From Hydrogenophaga intermedia (lineage in GTDB: Bacteria > Pseudomonadota > Gammaproteobacteria > Burkholderiales > Burkholderiaceae_C): 38,477 nucleotides of DNA. Positions 24,409 to 32,394 of the stretch are shown piece after piece. Within the stretch, counting starts at the first letter, position 1, and the number at the start of each line of letters is the position of its first letter. Where the stretch lies: contig NZ_CCAE010000042.1 of NCBI RefSeq assembly GCF_000723405.1, positions 1-38,477 on the forward strand, written 5' to 3'. The notes beneath the pieces are model-generated. The model had not been told where the DNA came from, made no database searches, and saw only the letters and a program-made list of their open reading frames with translations. The position numbers and the translations under genes were made by a program.

Positions 24409-25310
24409 GTCTGTTGTCTCCTGAGTTCGTCCAGCGTTATGACGGGTCGCTGCTCGTAGGGCAGGTCCCAGTGGCGGTGGTTGTGGCGGTCCACGATCTG
24501 CACCGGCAGTTCGATGCGTGGGGGAATGGCTTCGCCGCGCAGGTGGCGCACGGCGCATTCGGTGGCCAGGTAGGCCATCTGCATGGCATTGAAGTCGGCC
24601 GTGGCCAGCATGCGGCCGGCACCGATGGCCTCGATGGCTTGCGGAATGGCGTTCACGCCCACCACCGCGGCGCGCTGCCCTGCGCCGGCCAGCGCGTCGA
24701 GCACGCCGATGGCCATGATGTCGTTGGCGACCAGGCAGGCGTCGGGCGTTTCGTGCGCGGCGAGCCAGCGCGTGGTTCGTTCGCGCGCCACGTCGCGCGC
24801 ATAGTCGCCGGCGATCTGGTCGGCCCAGCGGATGCCCGGGTAGTTTTCGCTCGCCGCGCGAAAGCCGCGCAGGCGCTCGAGGCTGGTGTACGACTGTTCG
24901 GGCCCGGTGACCACGAGCACGCGGCCCTGGCCGCCCAGGTGATCGAACAGGTAGGTGGCAATGGCCCGCGCGAGCGCGGCGTCGTCCGAACTCACGTAGC
25001 CTGCCATGGGCGCGGCGTCGATGGGATTGACGAAGCCGATCATGGGAATGCCGGCGGCGGCGATGCGGCGGATCGCGGGGTCGACCTTCGTCGCGTGAAC
25101 GGGTGAGAGCACGAAGGCGTCGGGCCTCTGATCCAACGCCAGCGCGTCGTCGATCAACGCGATCTGTTGGTCCGGATCGTCCGGCGTCTGCGGCACGAAG
25201 TGCAGCACCTCGGCGCCGCCCAGCGCGCGTGCGGCCCGCTCGGCCCCCAGACGCGCAGCGCCGTAGGCCGGGTTCGTCAGGTTCTTGGTGAAGACGGCGA
25301 GACGCATCAT
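24405..25310 (-). CDS. Periplasmic-binding-protein-like (Peripla_BP_4/LacI-type) protein lacking a signal peptide
   Basis: This 301-residue protein resembles the sugar-type type I binding proteins (ribose/xylose receptors and the LacI ligand domain): RLAVFTKNLTNPAYGAARLG, PDAFVLSPVHATKVDPAIRR, AAAGIPMIGFVNPIDAAPM, GRVLVVTGPEQSYTSLERLR, and PDACLVANDIMAIGVLDALA. It starts directly with the first beta strand and has neither a signal peptide nor a helix-turn-helix domain. No matching sugar ABC permease or ATPase is nearby. It may be a cytoplasmic ligand sensor, or the true start is further upstream; an upstream in-frame extension also shows no hydrophobic signal. Two ATGs (25310, 25307) have no good ribosome site. 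The stop overlaps the next receptor's ATG. Confidence 0.75.
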   Translation of the reverse strand: MMRLAVFTKNLTNPAYGAARLGAERAARALGGAEVLHFVPQTPDDPDQQIALIDDALALDQRPDAFVLSPVHATKVDPAIRRIAAAGIPMIGFVNPIDAAPMAGYVSSDDAALARAIATYLFDHLGGQGRVLVVTGPEQSYTSLERLRGFRAASENYPGIRWADQIAGDYARDVARERTTRWLAAHETPDACLVANDIMAIGVLDALAGAGQRAAVVGVNAIPQAIEAIGAGRMLATADFNAMQMAYLATECAVRHLRGEAIPPRIELPVQIVDRHNHRHWDLPYEQRPVITLDELRRQQT

Positions 25311-25317
25311 GTTTCGC

Positions 25318-25397
25318 CGCCGGGCCGCCCCAAGGCGAAACGCGCCCCCTTGGGGGGCAGAGAGCGACACGCAGTGCGCGAACGTGGGGGCGCCATG
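25318..25397. repeat. Intergenic repeat-like element typical of Comamonadaceae
   Basis: A palindromic GCCCCAAGG (25327-25335) and CCTTGGGG (25348-25355) sit within a stretch reading ...GGCCGCCCCAAGGCGAAA... then a GTGGGGGCGCC end. From memory, close versions of this block recur between genes across Comamonadaceae genomes. It lies in the 91-bp gap between two same-strand genes of the long operon and may act as a hairpin or mark an insertion. Only one copy is in this window, so the repeat status rests on recall. Confidence 0.5.
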
Positions 25398-25401
25398 TTC
25401 T

Positions 25402-26124
25402 TCACACCATGCCGCCGTTGGGCTGGATGATCTGCCCATGCACCCACGACGCCTTGTCGGACGCGAGAAAGGCCACGACCTCGGCCACCTCGTCGGGCTG
25501 ACCCACGCGGTTGAAGGGGCTCATGCCGGCCGAGCGCGTGATCGCCGCTTCGTCCTTGCCGGCGCGGAACAGGTCGGTGTCCACCGGGCCTGGTGCCACG
25601 CCGTTGACGCGGATGCCGCGGGGCGCGAGCTCCTTCGACATGGAGCGCAGCAGGCTTTCAACACCGGCCTTGGTGGCCGTGTAGGCACCGCCGCCGGGCA
25701 CGGCCACACGCACCATGGAGGTGGTCAGGCCGATGATGTTGCCGCCATCGGCCACGTGCTTTGCCGCGGCGCTCAGCACATTGAAGGCACCGACCAGGTT
25801 CACCTCCACCACCTTGCGGAAGTTCTCGGGGTCGTACGACGCGATGGGGCCGGGCGGAACGTTGATGCCCGCGTTGGCCACCACGCAGTGCGGCGCGGCG
25901 CCGAAGTCCTTCGCCACGTCGGCGAACACCTGGGCTACTTGCGCGGGCTCACGGATGTCGACGGCGTAGCCCTTGGTGGTGGCGCCGCCGATCTTGGCCG
26001 GCACGTTGGGTGCGCTGCTCACGTAGGTGTAGGCCACGTCGTAGCCGCTCTCGGCCAGCTTCTTCACGGTGGCCGCACCGATGCCGCGCGTGCCGCCGAA
26101 CACCAGGGCGATCTTCTTGCTCAT
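25402..26124 (-). CDS. Short-chain dehydrogenase/reductase
   Basis: This 240-residue classical SDR has the dinucleotide motif FGGTRGIG (residues 9-16), NAG (84-86), and the catalytic residues Ser136, Tyr148 and Lys152 in TTSMV... and YTATK. APGPVDTDLF and SWVHGQIIQPNGGMV close the fold. It is similar in size to FabG but is not in a fatty-acid context. It likely interconverts an alcohol and a ketone in the pathway of the long operon. Preceded by AAGGATTCCCC, a usable ribosome site, 28 bp after the ThDP enzyme stop. Confidence 0.87.
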   Translation of the reverse strand: MSKKIALVFGGTRGIGAATVKKLAESGYDVAYTYVSSAPNVPAKIGGATTKGYAVDIREPAQVAQVFADVAKDFGAAPHCVVANAGINVPPGPIASYDPENFRKVVEVNLVGAFNVLSAAAKHVADGGNIIGLTTSMVRVAVPGGGAYTATKAGVESLLRSMSKELAPRGIRVNGVAPGPVDTDLFRAGKDEAAITRSAGMSPFNRVGQPDEVAEVVAFLASDKASWVHGQIIQPNGGMV

Positions 26125-26152
26125 GGGGAATCCTTTTCGATGGAGAAACGGT

Positions 26153-27931
26153 TCAGGCCTTGAAGGGCTTGCCGTACACGGGTTCTTTGAACGGAATGGG
26201 CGGCAACTGCCAGGTGCCGGTGGACGGCGGACGCACGTCGGCGTCCACGTGCACGTCGATCACGCAGGGGCGTTTGTTCTTCAGCGCCTGCTGCACGGTG
26301 GCGCCCAGGTCTTGCGGGCGCGTCACGGTGTAGCCGTCGGCGCCGGCGGCGCGGGCCCAGGCCGCGAAGTCGGGGTTGTAACGTTCGCCGCTCTGGCCCT
26401 TGTAGAAGGCGGTGCCGATCTCGCGGCCGTCGAACAGGCCGTACTGCAGGTCGCGGATGGCGCCCCAGGCGAAGTTGTTCCAGATGATCCAGACGACGGG
26501 CAGGTTCAGCTCCACCGCCGTGCACAGCACGTAGGGCGCCATGGTGAAACCGCCGTCGCCCACCACGGCCACGCAGGGCCGCTCGGGCGCGGCGAGCTGC
26601 GCACCCATCACGCCGCAGACGCCGAAGCCCATGCTGGAGTAACCCCAGCTGTTGAGCATGCTCTGCGGGCGCCTGGCCTGCCAGAACTGCATGAACCAGT
26701 TGTGGTGTACGCCGGAGTCGAGCGCGAGGATCACGTCATCCGGCAACACCTGCTGCAGCGTGCCCACCACGAACTCGGGGCGCAGCGGATTCGTGGAATC
26801 GCCGAAGTGCGGGCGCACGAAGGCCTCCCACTGCGCCTGCCAGCCCTGCACCTGCGCAAGCCAGGGCGAGTAGCGTTCGGCCGATATTTGCGCACGCTGC
26901 GGCAGGGCGTTGATCAACTGGCGCGTGAACACCTTGACGTCGGCGATCACGCCGAGGTCGGGCGCGTAGTTGCGGCCCAGTTCCTGCGGGTCGATGTCGA
27001 CGTGAACGAGCTTCGTGGTCGGGAAGTTCCACGAGTAGCCATCGTGCCAACTGGACGAGCTGCGGTCGTCGAAGCGCGTGCCCAGGGTGATGACGAGGTC
27101 GGCGCGGCGACCCGCCTCATTGGCCGGGTAGGCACCGTTGCGGCCGATGAAGCCCAGGGCCAGCGGGTGGTCACCGCGGATGCAGCCCATGCCGTTGGGC
27201 GAGGTGATGACGGGAATGCCCAGGCGCTCGGCGAGTTCGGTGATCTCCTCGCCCGCTTCGGACAGGGTGGCGCCATGACCGATGAAGAGCACCGGCTGGC
27301 GCGCGGCGGCCAGCAGGGCCAGGGCCTCGGCCACGTCGGCCTCGCTGGCGCCGGGGCGGTGCGCGCGGTGCAGGTTCGAGGCCGGTGGCAATTCAACGTC
27401 CGCCTCCTCCTGGTACACGTTGTAGGGAATGTCCAGGTTCACCGGCCCGGGGCGGCCGGTGACCATGGTGTCCATGGCCTGGCGCAGGGCCAGCGGCAGC
27501 ATGTCCACGCGGCTGGGCTGGAAGGCGCGCTTGACCACCGGGCGCATCACCTGCGCGAAGTCGGCCTGGTTGTGCTTGTACAGCTCCTGGAAGGGCGCGC
27601 GGTTGTGCTGCGAGGTCGGCACGTTGGACGTGATGCACAGGAAGGCCGACGAATCCGACAGCGCGGTGGCGCAGGACATCACCATGTTGGCCGAGCCCGG
27701 GCCGGTGGAGGTGAGCGTGGCCACCGGCTTGTGCTTCACGCGGAAGTAGGCGTCGGCCATGTGGCCAGCGCACTGCTCGTGGCGCGGGGAAACCAACTGG
27801 ATCTTGTCGCGCACGTCGTAGAGGGCATCGAGGATGCCGACATTGCCGTGGCCGCAGATGCCGAACACGTACGGCACCTTCTCCTGGACGAGGTACTCGG
27901 CGATCAGCTCGCCACCTTTCATCTTGGGCAT
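26153..27931 (-). CDS. ThDP-dependent enzyme, acetolactate synthase/decarboxylase-like
   Basis: This 592-residue thiamin-diphosphate enzyme has the three-domain layout of acetolactate synthase, benzoylformate decarboxylase and sulfoacetaldehyde acetyltransferase. The catalytic Glu is Glu52 (PRHEQCAGHMADAYFR). The PYR domain is about 1-170, and the middle domain includes PVLFIGHGATLSEAG and RADLVITLGTRFDDR. The PP domain carries the ThDP/Mg motif, starting at GDGGFTMAPYVLC and ending in the Asn-Asn of IIWNN. No regulatory small subunit gene lies nearby, so biosynthetic acetolactate synthesis is unlikely. The reaction is probably cleavage or decarboxylation of a 2-keto acid, giving an aldehyde for the adjacent dehydrogenase. 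This is inferred from neighbourhood. Confidence 0.82.
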   Translation of the reverse strand: MPKMKGGELIAEYLVQEKVPYVFGICGHGNVGILDALYDVRDKIQLVSPRHEQCAGHMADAYFRVKHKPVATLTSTGPGSANMVMSCATALSDSSAFLCITSNVPTSQHNRAPFQELYKHNQADFAQVMRPVVKRAFQPSRVDMLPLALRQAMDTMVTGRPGPVNLDIPYNVYQEEADVELPPASNLHRAHRPGASEADVAEALALLAAARQPVLFIGHGATLSEAGEEITELAERLGIPVITSPNGMGCIRGDHPLALGFIGRNGAYPANEAGRRADLVITLGTRFDDRSSSSWHDGYSWNFPTTKLVHVDIDPQELGRNYAPDLGVIADVKVFTRQLINALPQRAQISAERYSPWLAQVQGWQAQWEAFVRPHFGDSTNPLRPEFVVGTLQQVLPDDVILALDSGVHHNWFMQFWQARRPQSMLNSWGYSSMGFGVCGVMGAQLAAPERPCVAVVGDGGFTMAPYVLCTAVELNLPVVWIIWNNFAWGAIRDLQYGLFDGREIGTAFYKGQSGERYNPDFAAWARAAGADGYTVTRPQDLGATVQQALKNKRPCVIDVHVDADVRPPSTGTWQLPPIPFKEPVYGKPFKA

Positions 27932-27944
27932 GTTCGCTATCCGT

Positions 27945-29405
27945 TCAATTCATCGTGAAAGTGACGACCCGTTCCTCGGTCATCTCGTGCACCGCGTAGC
28001 GCGGGCCCTCGCGGCCGAAGCCGCTGTCCTTGGAGCCACCATAGGGCATCAGGTCCACGCGCGAGCTGGACGTCTCGTTCACGTGCACGCCGCCCACCTC
28101 CAACTGGTGCGCGGCGGCGAAGGCCTCGTCGAGCTGGTGGGTGAAGATGCCCGTGGCCAGGCCGAAGGGCGTGGCGTTGACGCGGGCGATGGCCTGCTCC
28201 AGCGTCTTGAACGGCAGGATGCAGACCACCGGGCCGAAGATCTCGCTGCAGCTCACGCGCATGTCGTCGCGCAGGTTCGTCAGCAGCGTGGGCGGCACCA
28301 CCGCGCCCTGGCGCGGGCCGCCGGCCAGGCGCTTCGCGCCTGCAGCCACGGCCTGCTCGATCCAGGCCTCGATGCGGATGGCCGCGTCCTCGCTGATCAC
28401 GGGGCCGACGAAGGTCTTGCCGTCGTTCGGGTCCCCATAAGGCAAGGCCTGCACCATGGTCGCCAGGCGGTTTTCAACCTCGGCCTGAAGCGATTCGTGC
28501 ACCAGCAGCAACTGCACCGAGGTGCATACCTGCCCCGCCTTGCGAAAGCCCGCGTTCACGATCTTGGGCAGGGCCGCGTCCAGGCGCGCGTCCTCGCAGA
28601 GGATGGTGCAGGCGATGGAGCCCAGCTCCATCTGCGTGCGGCGCAGGCCGGCGGCCTGCTGGATCAGGCGGCCCACCTCGGTGCTGCCGGTGAAGGCGAA
28701 GAAGCGCACGCGTTCATCGGCCTGAAGCCAGCGCACCACCTCGCCGCTGCCGTGCAGCACGTTGAGGAAGCCCTGGGGCATGCCGGCCTCCAGCAGCACT
28801 TCGGCCAGCAGGCAGGCCGTCAGCGGCGTGTGCGTGGAGGGCTTGAGGATCACCGCGTTGCCCGCCGCGAAGGCCGGCGCCACCTTGTGCGTCACGGTGT
28901 TCAAGGGCGAGTTGAAGGGCGTGATGGCCGCCACCACGCCCAGCGGCACGCGGAGGGTGAAGCCGATGCGGCCCGCCGCGCCGGGTGCGCCGCCCAGCGG
29001 AATCACGTCGCCCGCGAGGCGGCGCGCCTCGTCGGCCGAGAGCTTGAGCGTCTGCAGGCAGCGGCGCACCTCGCCGGCCGCGTCGCTCTGCGTGAAGCCG
29101 GCTTCGCGCTGCATGGCGCGCACGAACTGATCGCTGCGCGCTTCCAGCAAGGCAGCGGCGCGCTCCAGCACCACACCGCGTTCGTAGGCCGCCGGCACGC
29201 CGCGGCGAAAAGCCGCGTGCGCCACGTCCACCGCGCGACGCACCTGCGCCTCGTCGGCCTGCGTGAGCTCGGCGAAATCCTTCAGCGTGTACTTGTCGCG
29301 CACGCCGATGCGCGGGCCGTGCCCGTCCACCCATTCGCCGTCGATGAGCTGGCGCAGCACATCGTGCCGCGCCGGGTCCACCATGGCCGATGCCTGACGG
29401 TCCAT
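27945..29405 (-). CDS. NAD(P)-dependent aldehyde dehydrogenase
   Basis: This 486-residue aldehyde dehydrogenase oxidises an aldehyde to its acid. Visible features are GVVAAITPFNSPLNTVTHKV and ILKPSTHTPLTA in the coenzyme domain, FFAFTGSTEVGRLIQQAAG, the catalytic Cys294 in AGQVCTSVQ, and EIFGPVVCILPF and GGVHVNETSSSRVD in the C-terminal part. The usual ELGGK block reads MELGSIACTIL; the general-base Glu is present but the following Gly-Lys is altered. The ATG at 29405 shares a base with the cupin stop (TGATG); a GTG one codon earlier is possible. It sits 13 bp upstream of the ThDP enzyme gene, supporting a shared step. Confidence 0.87.
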   Translation of the reverse strand: MDRQASAMVDPARHDVLRQLIDGEWVDGHGPRIGVRDKYTLKDFAELTQADEAQVRRAVDVAHAAFRRGVPAAYERGVVLERAAALLEARSDQFVRAMQREAGFTQSDAAGEVRRCLQTLKLSADEARRLAGDVIPLGGAPGAAGRIGFTLRVPLGVVAAITPFNSPLNTVTHKVAPAFAAGNAVILKPSTHTPLTACLLAEVLLEAGMPQGFLNVLHGSGEVVRWLQADERVRFFAFTGSTEVGRLIQQAAGLRRTQMELGSIACTILCEDARLDAALPKIVNAGFRKAGQVCTSVQLLLVHESLQAEVENRLATMVQALPYGDPNDGKTFVGPVISEDAAIRIEAWIEQAVAAGAKRLAGGPRQGAVVPPTLLTNLRDDMRVSCSEIFGPVVCILPFKTLEQAIARVNATPFGLATGIFTHQLDEAFAAAHQLEVGGVHVNETSSSRVDLMPYGGSKDSGFGREGPRYAVHEMTEERVVTFTMN

Positions 29406-29797
29406 CACAGGGTCTCCTCGTCGTCGGACGCGGGCGTGGTGATCACCAGGAAGACCAGGCCTGCCGTGCCGGTGTTGTGAAAGCTGTGGCGAATGCCCGG
29501 GGGCACGTAGACGAAATCGTGCGGGCGCATCAGGTGGCGCGCCTCGTCGAGCGTGAGAACGCCTTCGCCTTCGAGCACGTAGTAGACCTGCTCCTGCACC
29601 TTGTGCACGTGCTCCTGCACGTAGGCCATGGGCGCGTAGCGCGAGATGCGGAAATCCAGTCGGCGGCTGCCGGTGGTGTCGGGGCCGGCCAGTTCCTTGG
29701 AAAGCGCGCCGCCGAAGTGGCCCGGGTACTCTTTCCAGAGCAGGTTCGCCATCTTTTCCACCAGCGCTTGGCCGGGGGGGCGGGGGGTGTCACTCAT
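29405..29797 (-). CDS. Cupin-fold protein with metal site
   Basis: This 130-residue single-domain cupin has first-motif ligands His63, His65 and Glu69 (EHVHKVQEQVYYVLEGEG) and second-motif His104 (PPGIRHSFHN), so a metal-binding site is complete. Proteins of this size act as small dioxygenases, isomerases or sugar-acid lyases, or as binding proteins. Nothing in the sequence tells which. It is the first enzyme gene after the ABC transporter block and overlaps the aldehyde dehydrogenase start. An upstream extension of the frame reads antisense-type shadow protein and is rejected; ATG 29797 has a modest ribosome site. Confidence 0.82.
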   Translation of the reverse strand: MSDTPRPPGQALVEKMANLLWKEYPGHFGGALSKELAGPDTTGSRRLDFRISRYAPMAYVQEHVHKVQEQVYYVLEGEGVLTLDEARHLMRPHDFVYVPPGIRHSFHNTGTAGLVFLVITTPASDDEETL

Positions 29798-29849
29798 GTG
29801 CGTTCCTGTGGGGTGTCGTGTGTGTGTGGGAGGAATGCGGTCCACGGGC

Positions 29850-32384
29850 TCAGAGCCAGAGGATCTTCTTGCGGTAGTCGAGGTCGGTGAGCAGTGGCTC
29901 GGCCGGGCCCTCGTGGAACACGGCGCCGCGCTCCAGCGCGTAGGCGCGGTCGGCCAGGGCCAGCACCAGGTCCAGGTTGTGCTCGACGATGACGATGGCC
30001 ACGTGCTGGCGCAAGCGGTCGAACACGGTGAACAGCTCCTGCACCACGGTGGGCGCCAGACCCTCGAAGGGCTCGTCGAGCAGCAGCAGGCGCACGTTGC
30101 CCGACAGCGCGCGCGCCACGGCCACCATCTGCTGCTCGCCGCCCGAGAGGTAGTCGGCCGCGATGTGCATGCGCTCCTTGATGCGCGGGAAGAATTCGAA
30201 GATCTTTTCTTCGTCCCACACCACGCCGGTGCTGCCATCGGTGGGGCGCGCCAGGCGGCCCAGCGAGAGGTTCTCGGCCACCGTCATGCCCGCGAACAGG
30301 CCACGGCCCTGCGGCACGTAGCCGATGCCGAGCCGCGCGATGTCGGGCGCACCCAGGCCGGCGATGTCGCGGCCGTTGAAGACCACGCGGCCGCTGGCCG
30401 GCGGCACCAGGCCCACCAGGCTCTTGAGCAGCGTGGACTTGCCCGCGCCGTTGCGGCCCAGCAGCGCCACGATCTCGCCCTCGCGCACCTGCAGACTGGC
30501 GCTGTTGAGGATGTGGCTCTTGCCGTAAAACGCGTTGACGCCGTCGAAGTCCAGCACCAGCGGCCGATCGCCCGTGGCCACGCCGCTGCGGCCCGTGACG
30601 GGCGGCGTGCCCGTGCCGGTGTAGATCTCCTGCACACGCTGGTCGGCGCGCACCTCGTCGGGTGTGCCGCTCATCAGCACCTCGCCCTGGTTCATCACCG
30701 TCACGCGGTGCGACAGCTCCAGCACGCGGTCGATGTCGTGCTCCACGATCAGCACCGGGATGTTGCTGGCGATGGTTTTCACCAGGCGCGACACGCGCTC
30801 GCGCTCGGCCGCGGCCAGGCCCGCCAGCGGTTCGTCCATCAGCAGCACCTGCGGCTTGCTGCCGAGCGCGATGCCCAGGTCCACCAGACGCTGGCCGCCG
30901 TAGGAGAGATCGGCGCCGCCCACCTGCTCCATGCCTTCGAGGCCCAGGAACTTCATGAGCTCGGCGGTCTCGGCCTGAACCGAGGGAAAGCTGTCCACGT
31001 CGCGCCAGAAGTTGAAGCGCGCCGGGTGCCGTGCCTGCACCGACAGGCGCAGGTTCTCCTGGATCGTGAGGCCCTTGAACAGGTTGGTGATCTGGAAGGA
31101 GCGCGCCAGGCCTTGCTGGCAGATGCGGTCGGGCGGCAGGTGGTGGATCACCTCGCCGTGCAGCTTCACCGTGCCCGTGCTGGGCGGGAACATGCCCGAG
31201 ATGAGGTTGAAGGTGGTCGTCTTGCCCGCGCCGTTGGGGCCGATGAGCGCGTGGATCTGCCCGGCCTGCACGGCCAGGTTGGCACCCCGCACGGCCTGGA
31301 TGCCGCCGAAGCGCATGCCCACGTCGCTGGCCTCCAGCACCGCGCCCTCGCGCCGCGCGGGGCGCAGGAAATCGGGCAGCGGCAGGCCTTCGTAGATCTT
31401 GCGCTTGCTCATGGCCGCGCCGTCGGTGGGCGGCGGGCGCAGGCGGCGCTGCACCTGGCCCCAGATGCCCGTGAGACCCGAAGGCGAGAAGATGATGAAG
31501 CCGACGAAGATCAGGCCGAAGTACAGCAGCCAGTTGTCGGTCCACATCGAGAACAGCTCGCGGAACAGCAGGAAGAACAGCGCGCCCAGGGCCGGGCCCA
31601 GGAAGCTGTGCATGCCGCCGATGACCACCATGGCCAGCAGCTCGCCCGAGAAGTGCACGGCCGTGGACTCGGCCGCCGCCAGGCGGTGCAGGAACACCAG
31701 CAACGCGCCCGCCAGGCCCGTGACCGTGGCCGACAGCACGAAGGCCAGCAGCCTGTAGCGGTTGACGTCGTAGCCCTGGAAGGTGGCGCGCTGCTGGTTC
31801 TCGCGGATGGCAACCAGCACGTGGCCGACCGGTGAGCGCACCACCCGGTGCAGCGCGCACACCACCGCGAAACCCACCAGCGCCGCGAACACGTAGTAGC
31901 TGAGGTGGCCGTTGAGGTCGATGGGGCCCAACGTCACGCGCTCGATGCCGCCGAGTCCGCCTTCACCACCCGTGAGGCTGGTCCAGCGGAAGGAGATGGC
32001 GAACGTCAATGCGCACAGCGCCAGCGTGAGCAGCGAGAAGTACACGCCACGCCGCCGCAGGATGAGGAAACCCACCACCAGCGACAGCGCGGCCGTGAAC
32101 AGCACCGAGAACAGCAGGGGCAGCAGCATCTGGCCCTTGAACCAGTGCAGTTGCGCCAAGCCCGCCGCGTAGCCACCGATGCCGAACCAGGCCGCGTGGC
32201 CGAAGGACACCAGGCCGGTGTAGCCCACCAACAGGTTCAGGCCCATGGCCGCGATGGCCAGGATGACCACGACGGTGGCCGAGTCCAGCGTGAGGCCGAT
32301 GGCCTGGAACAGCAGGGGCAGCAGCACCAGGCTGGCCGCGGCAATCCACAGCGGGCGGTGCCGCGATGACAGGAAAGCACTCAT
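29850..32384 (-). CDS. Fused LivM-LivG-LivF ABC importer polypeptide
   Basis: This single 844-residue chain carries three normally separate subunits of a branched-chain-amino-acid-type (HAAT) importer. A LivM-like permease with several hydrophobic helices (about 1-320) includes MGLNLLVGYTGLVSFGHAAW. It is followed by a LivG-like ATPase (about 345-595; Walker A GPNGAGKTTT near 380, signature LSYGGQRLVDLG, Walker B VLLMDEPLAG) and a LivF-like ATPase (about 605-844; GRNGAGKSTL near 641, YLSGGEQQMVAVARAL, LLLLDEPFEG). An internal Met325 (MSKRKIYEG) marks the old LivG start but has no ribosome site. LivH and the binding protein are encoded just upstream, so the importer is complete. Transported solute unknown; amides, amino acids or aromatic acids are known substrates of the class. 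Confidence 0.9.
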   Translation of the reverse strand: MSAFLSSRHRPLWIAAASLVLLPLLFQAIGLTLDSATVVVILAIAAMGLNLLVGYTGLVSFGHAAWFGIGGYAAGLAQLHWFKGQMLLPLLFSVLFTAALSLVVGFLILRRRGVYFSLLTLALCALTFAISFRWTSLTGGEGGLGGIERVTLGPIDLNGHLSYYVFAALVGFAVVCALHRVVRSPVGHVLVAIRENQQRATFQGYDVNRYRLLAFVLSATVTGLAGALLVFLHRLAAAESTAVHFSGELLAMVVIGGMHSFLGPALGALFFLLFRELFSMWTDNWLLYFGLIFVGFIIFSPSGLTGIWGQVQRRLRPPPTDGAAMSKRKIYEGLPLPDFLRPARREGAVLEASDVGMRFGGIQAVRGANLAVQAGQIHALIGPNGAGKTTTFNLISGMFPPSTGTVKLHGEVIHHLPPDRICQQGLARSFQITNLFKGLTIQENLRLSVQARHPARFNFWRDVDSFPSVQAETAELMKFLGLEGMEQVGGADLSYGGQRLVDLGIALGSKPQVLLMDEPLAGLAAAERERVSRLVKTIASNIPVLIVEHDIDRVLELSHRVTVMNQGEVLMSGTPDEVRADQRVQEIYTGTGTPPVTGRSGVATGDRPLVLDFDGVNAFYGKSHILNSASLQVREGEIVALLGRNGAGKSTLLKSLVGLVPPASGRVVFNGRDIAGLGAPDIARLGIGYVPQGRGLFAGMTVAENLSLGRLARPTDGSTGVVWDEEKIFEFFPRIKERMHIAADYLSGGEQQMVAVARALSGNVRLLLLDEPFEGLAPTVVQELFTVFDRLRQHVAIVIVEHNLDLVLALADRAYALERGAVFHEGPAEPLLTDLDYRKKILWL

Positions 32385-32394
32385 TCTTGTGGTC

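Noticed and set aside
24405..25439. Longer start for the binding-protein-like gene at 25439
   Set aside because: The added 43 residues have no hydrophobic signal, overlap the repeat-like block and the SDR 3' end, and look like shadow sequence.
29798..29849. GT-rich tract (GTGTGTGTG) between the cupin and transporter genes as a phase-variable repeat
   Set aside because: Only about four to five GT units, not inside a reading frame and not placed at a -10/-35 spacer; too short to expect slippage.
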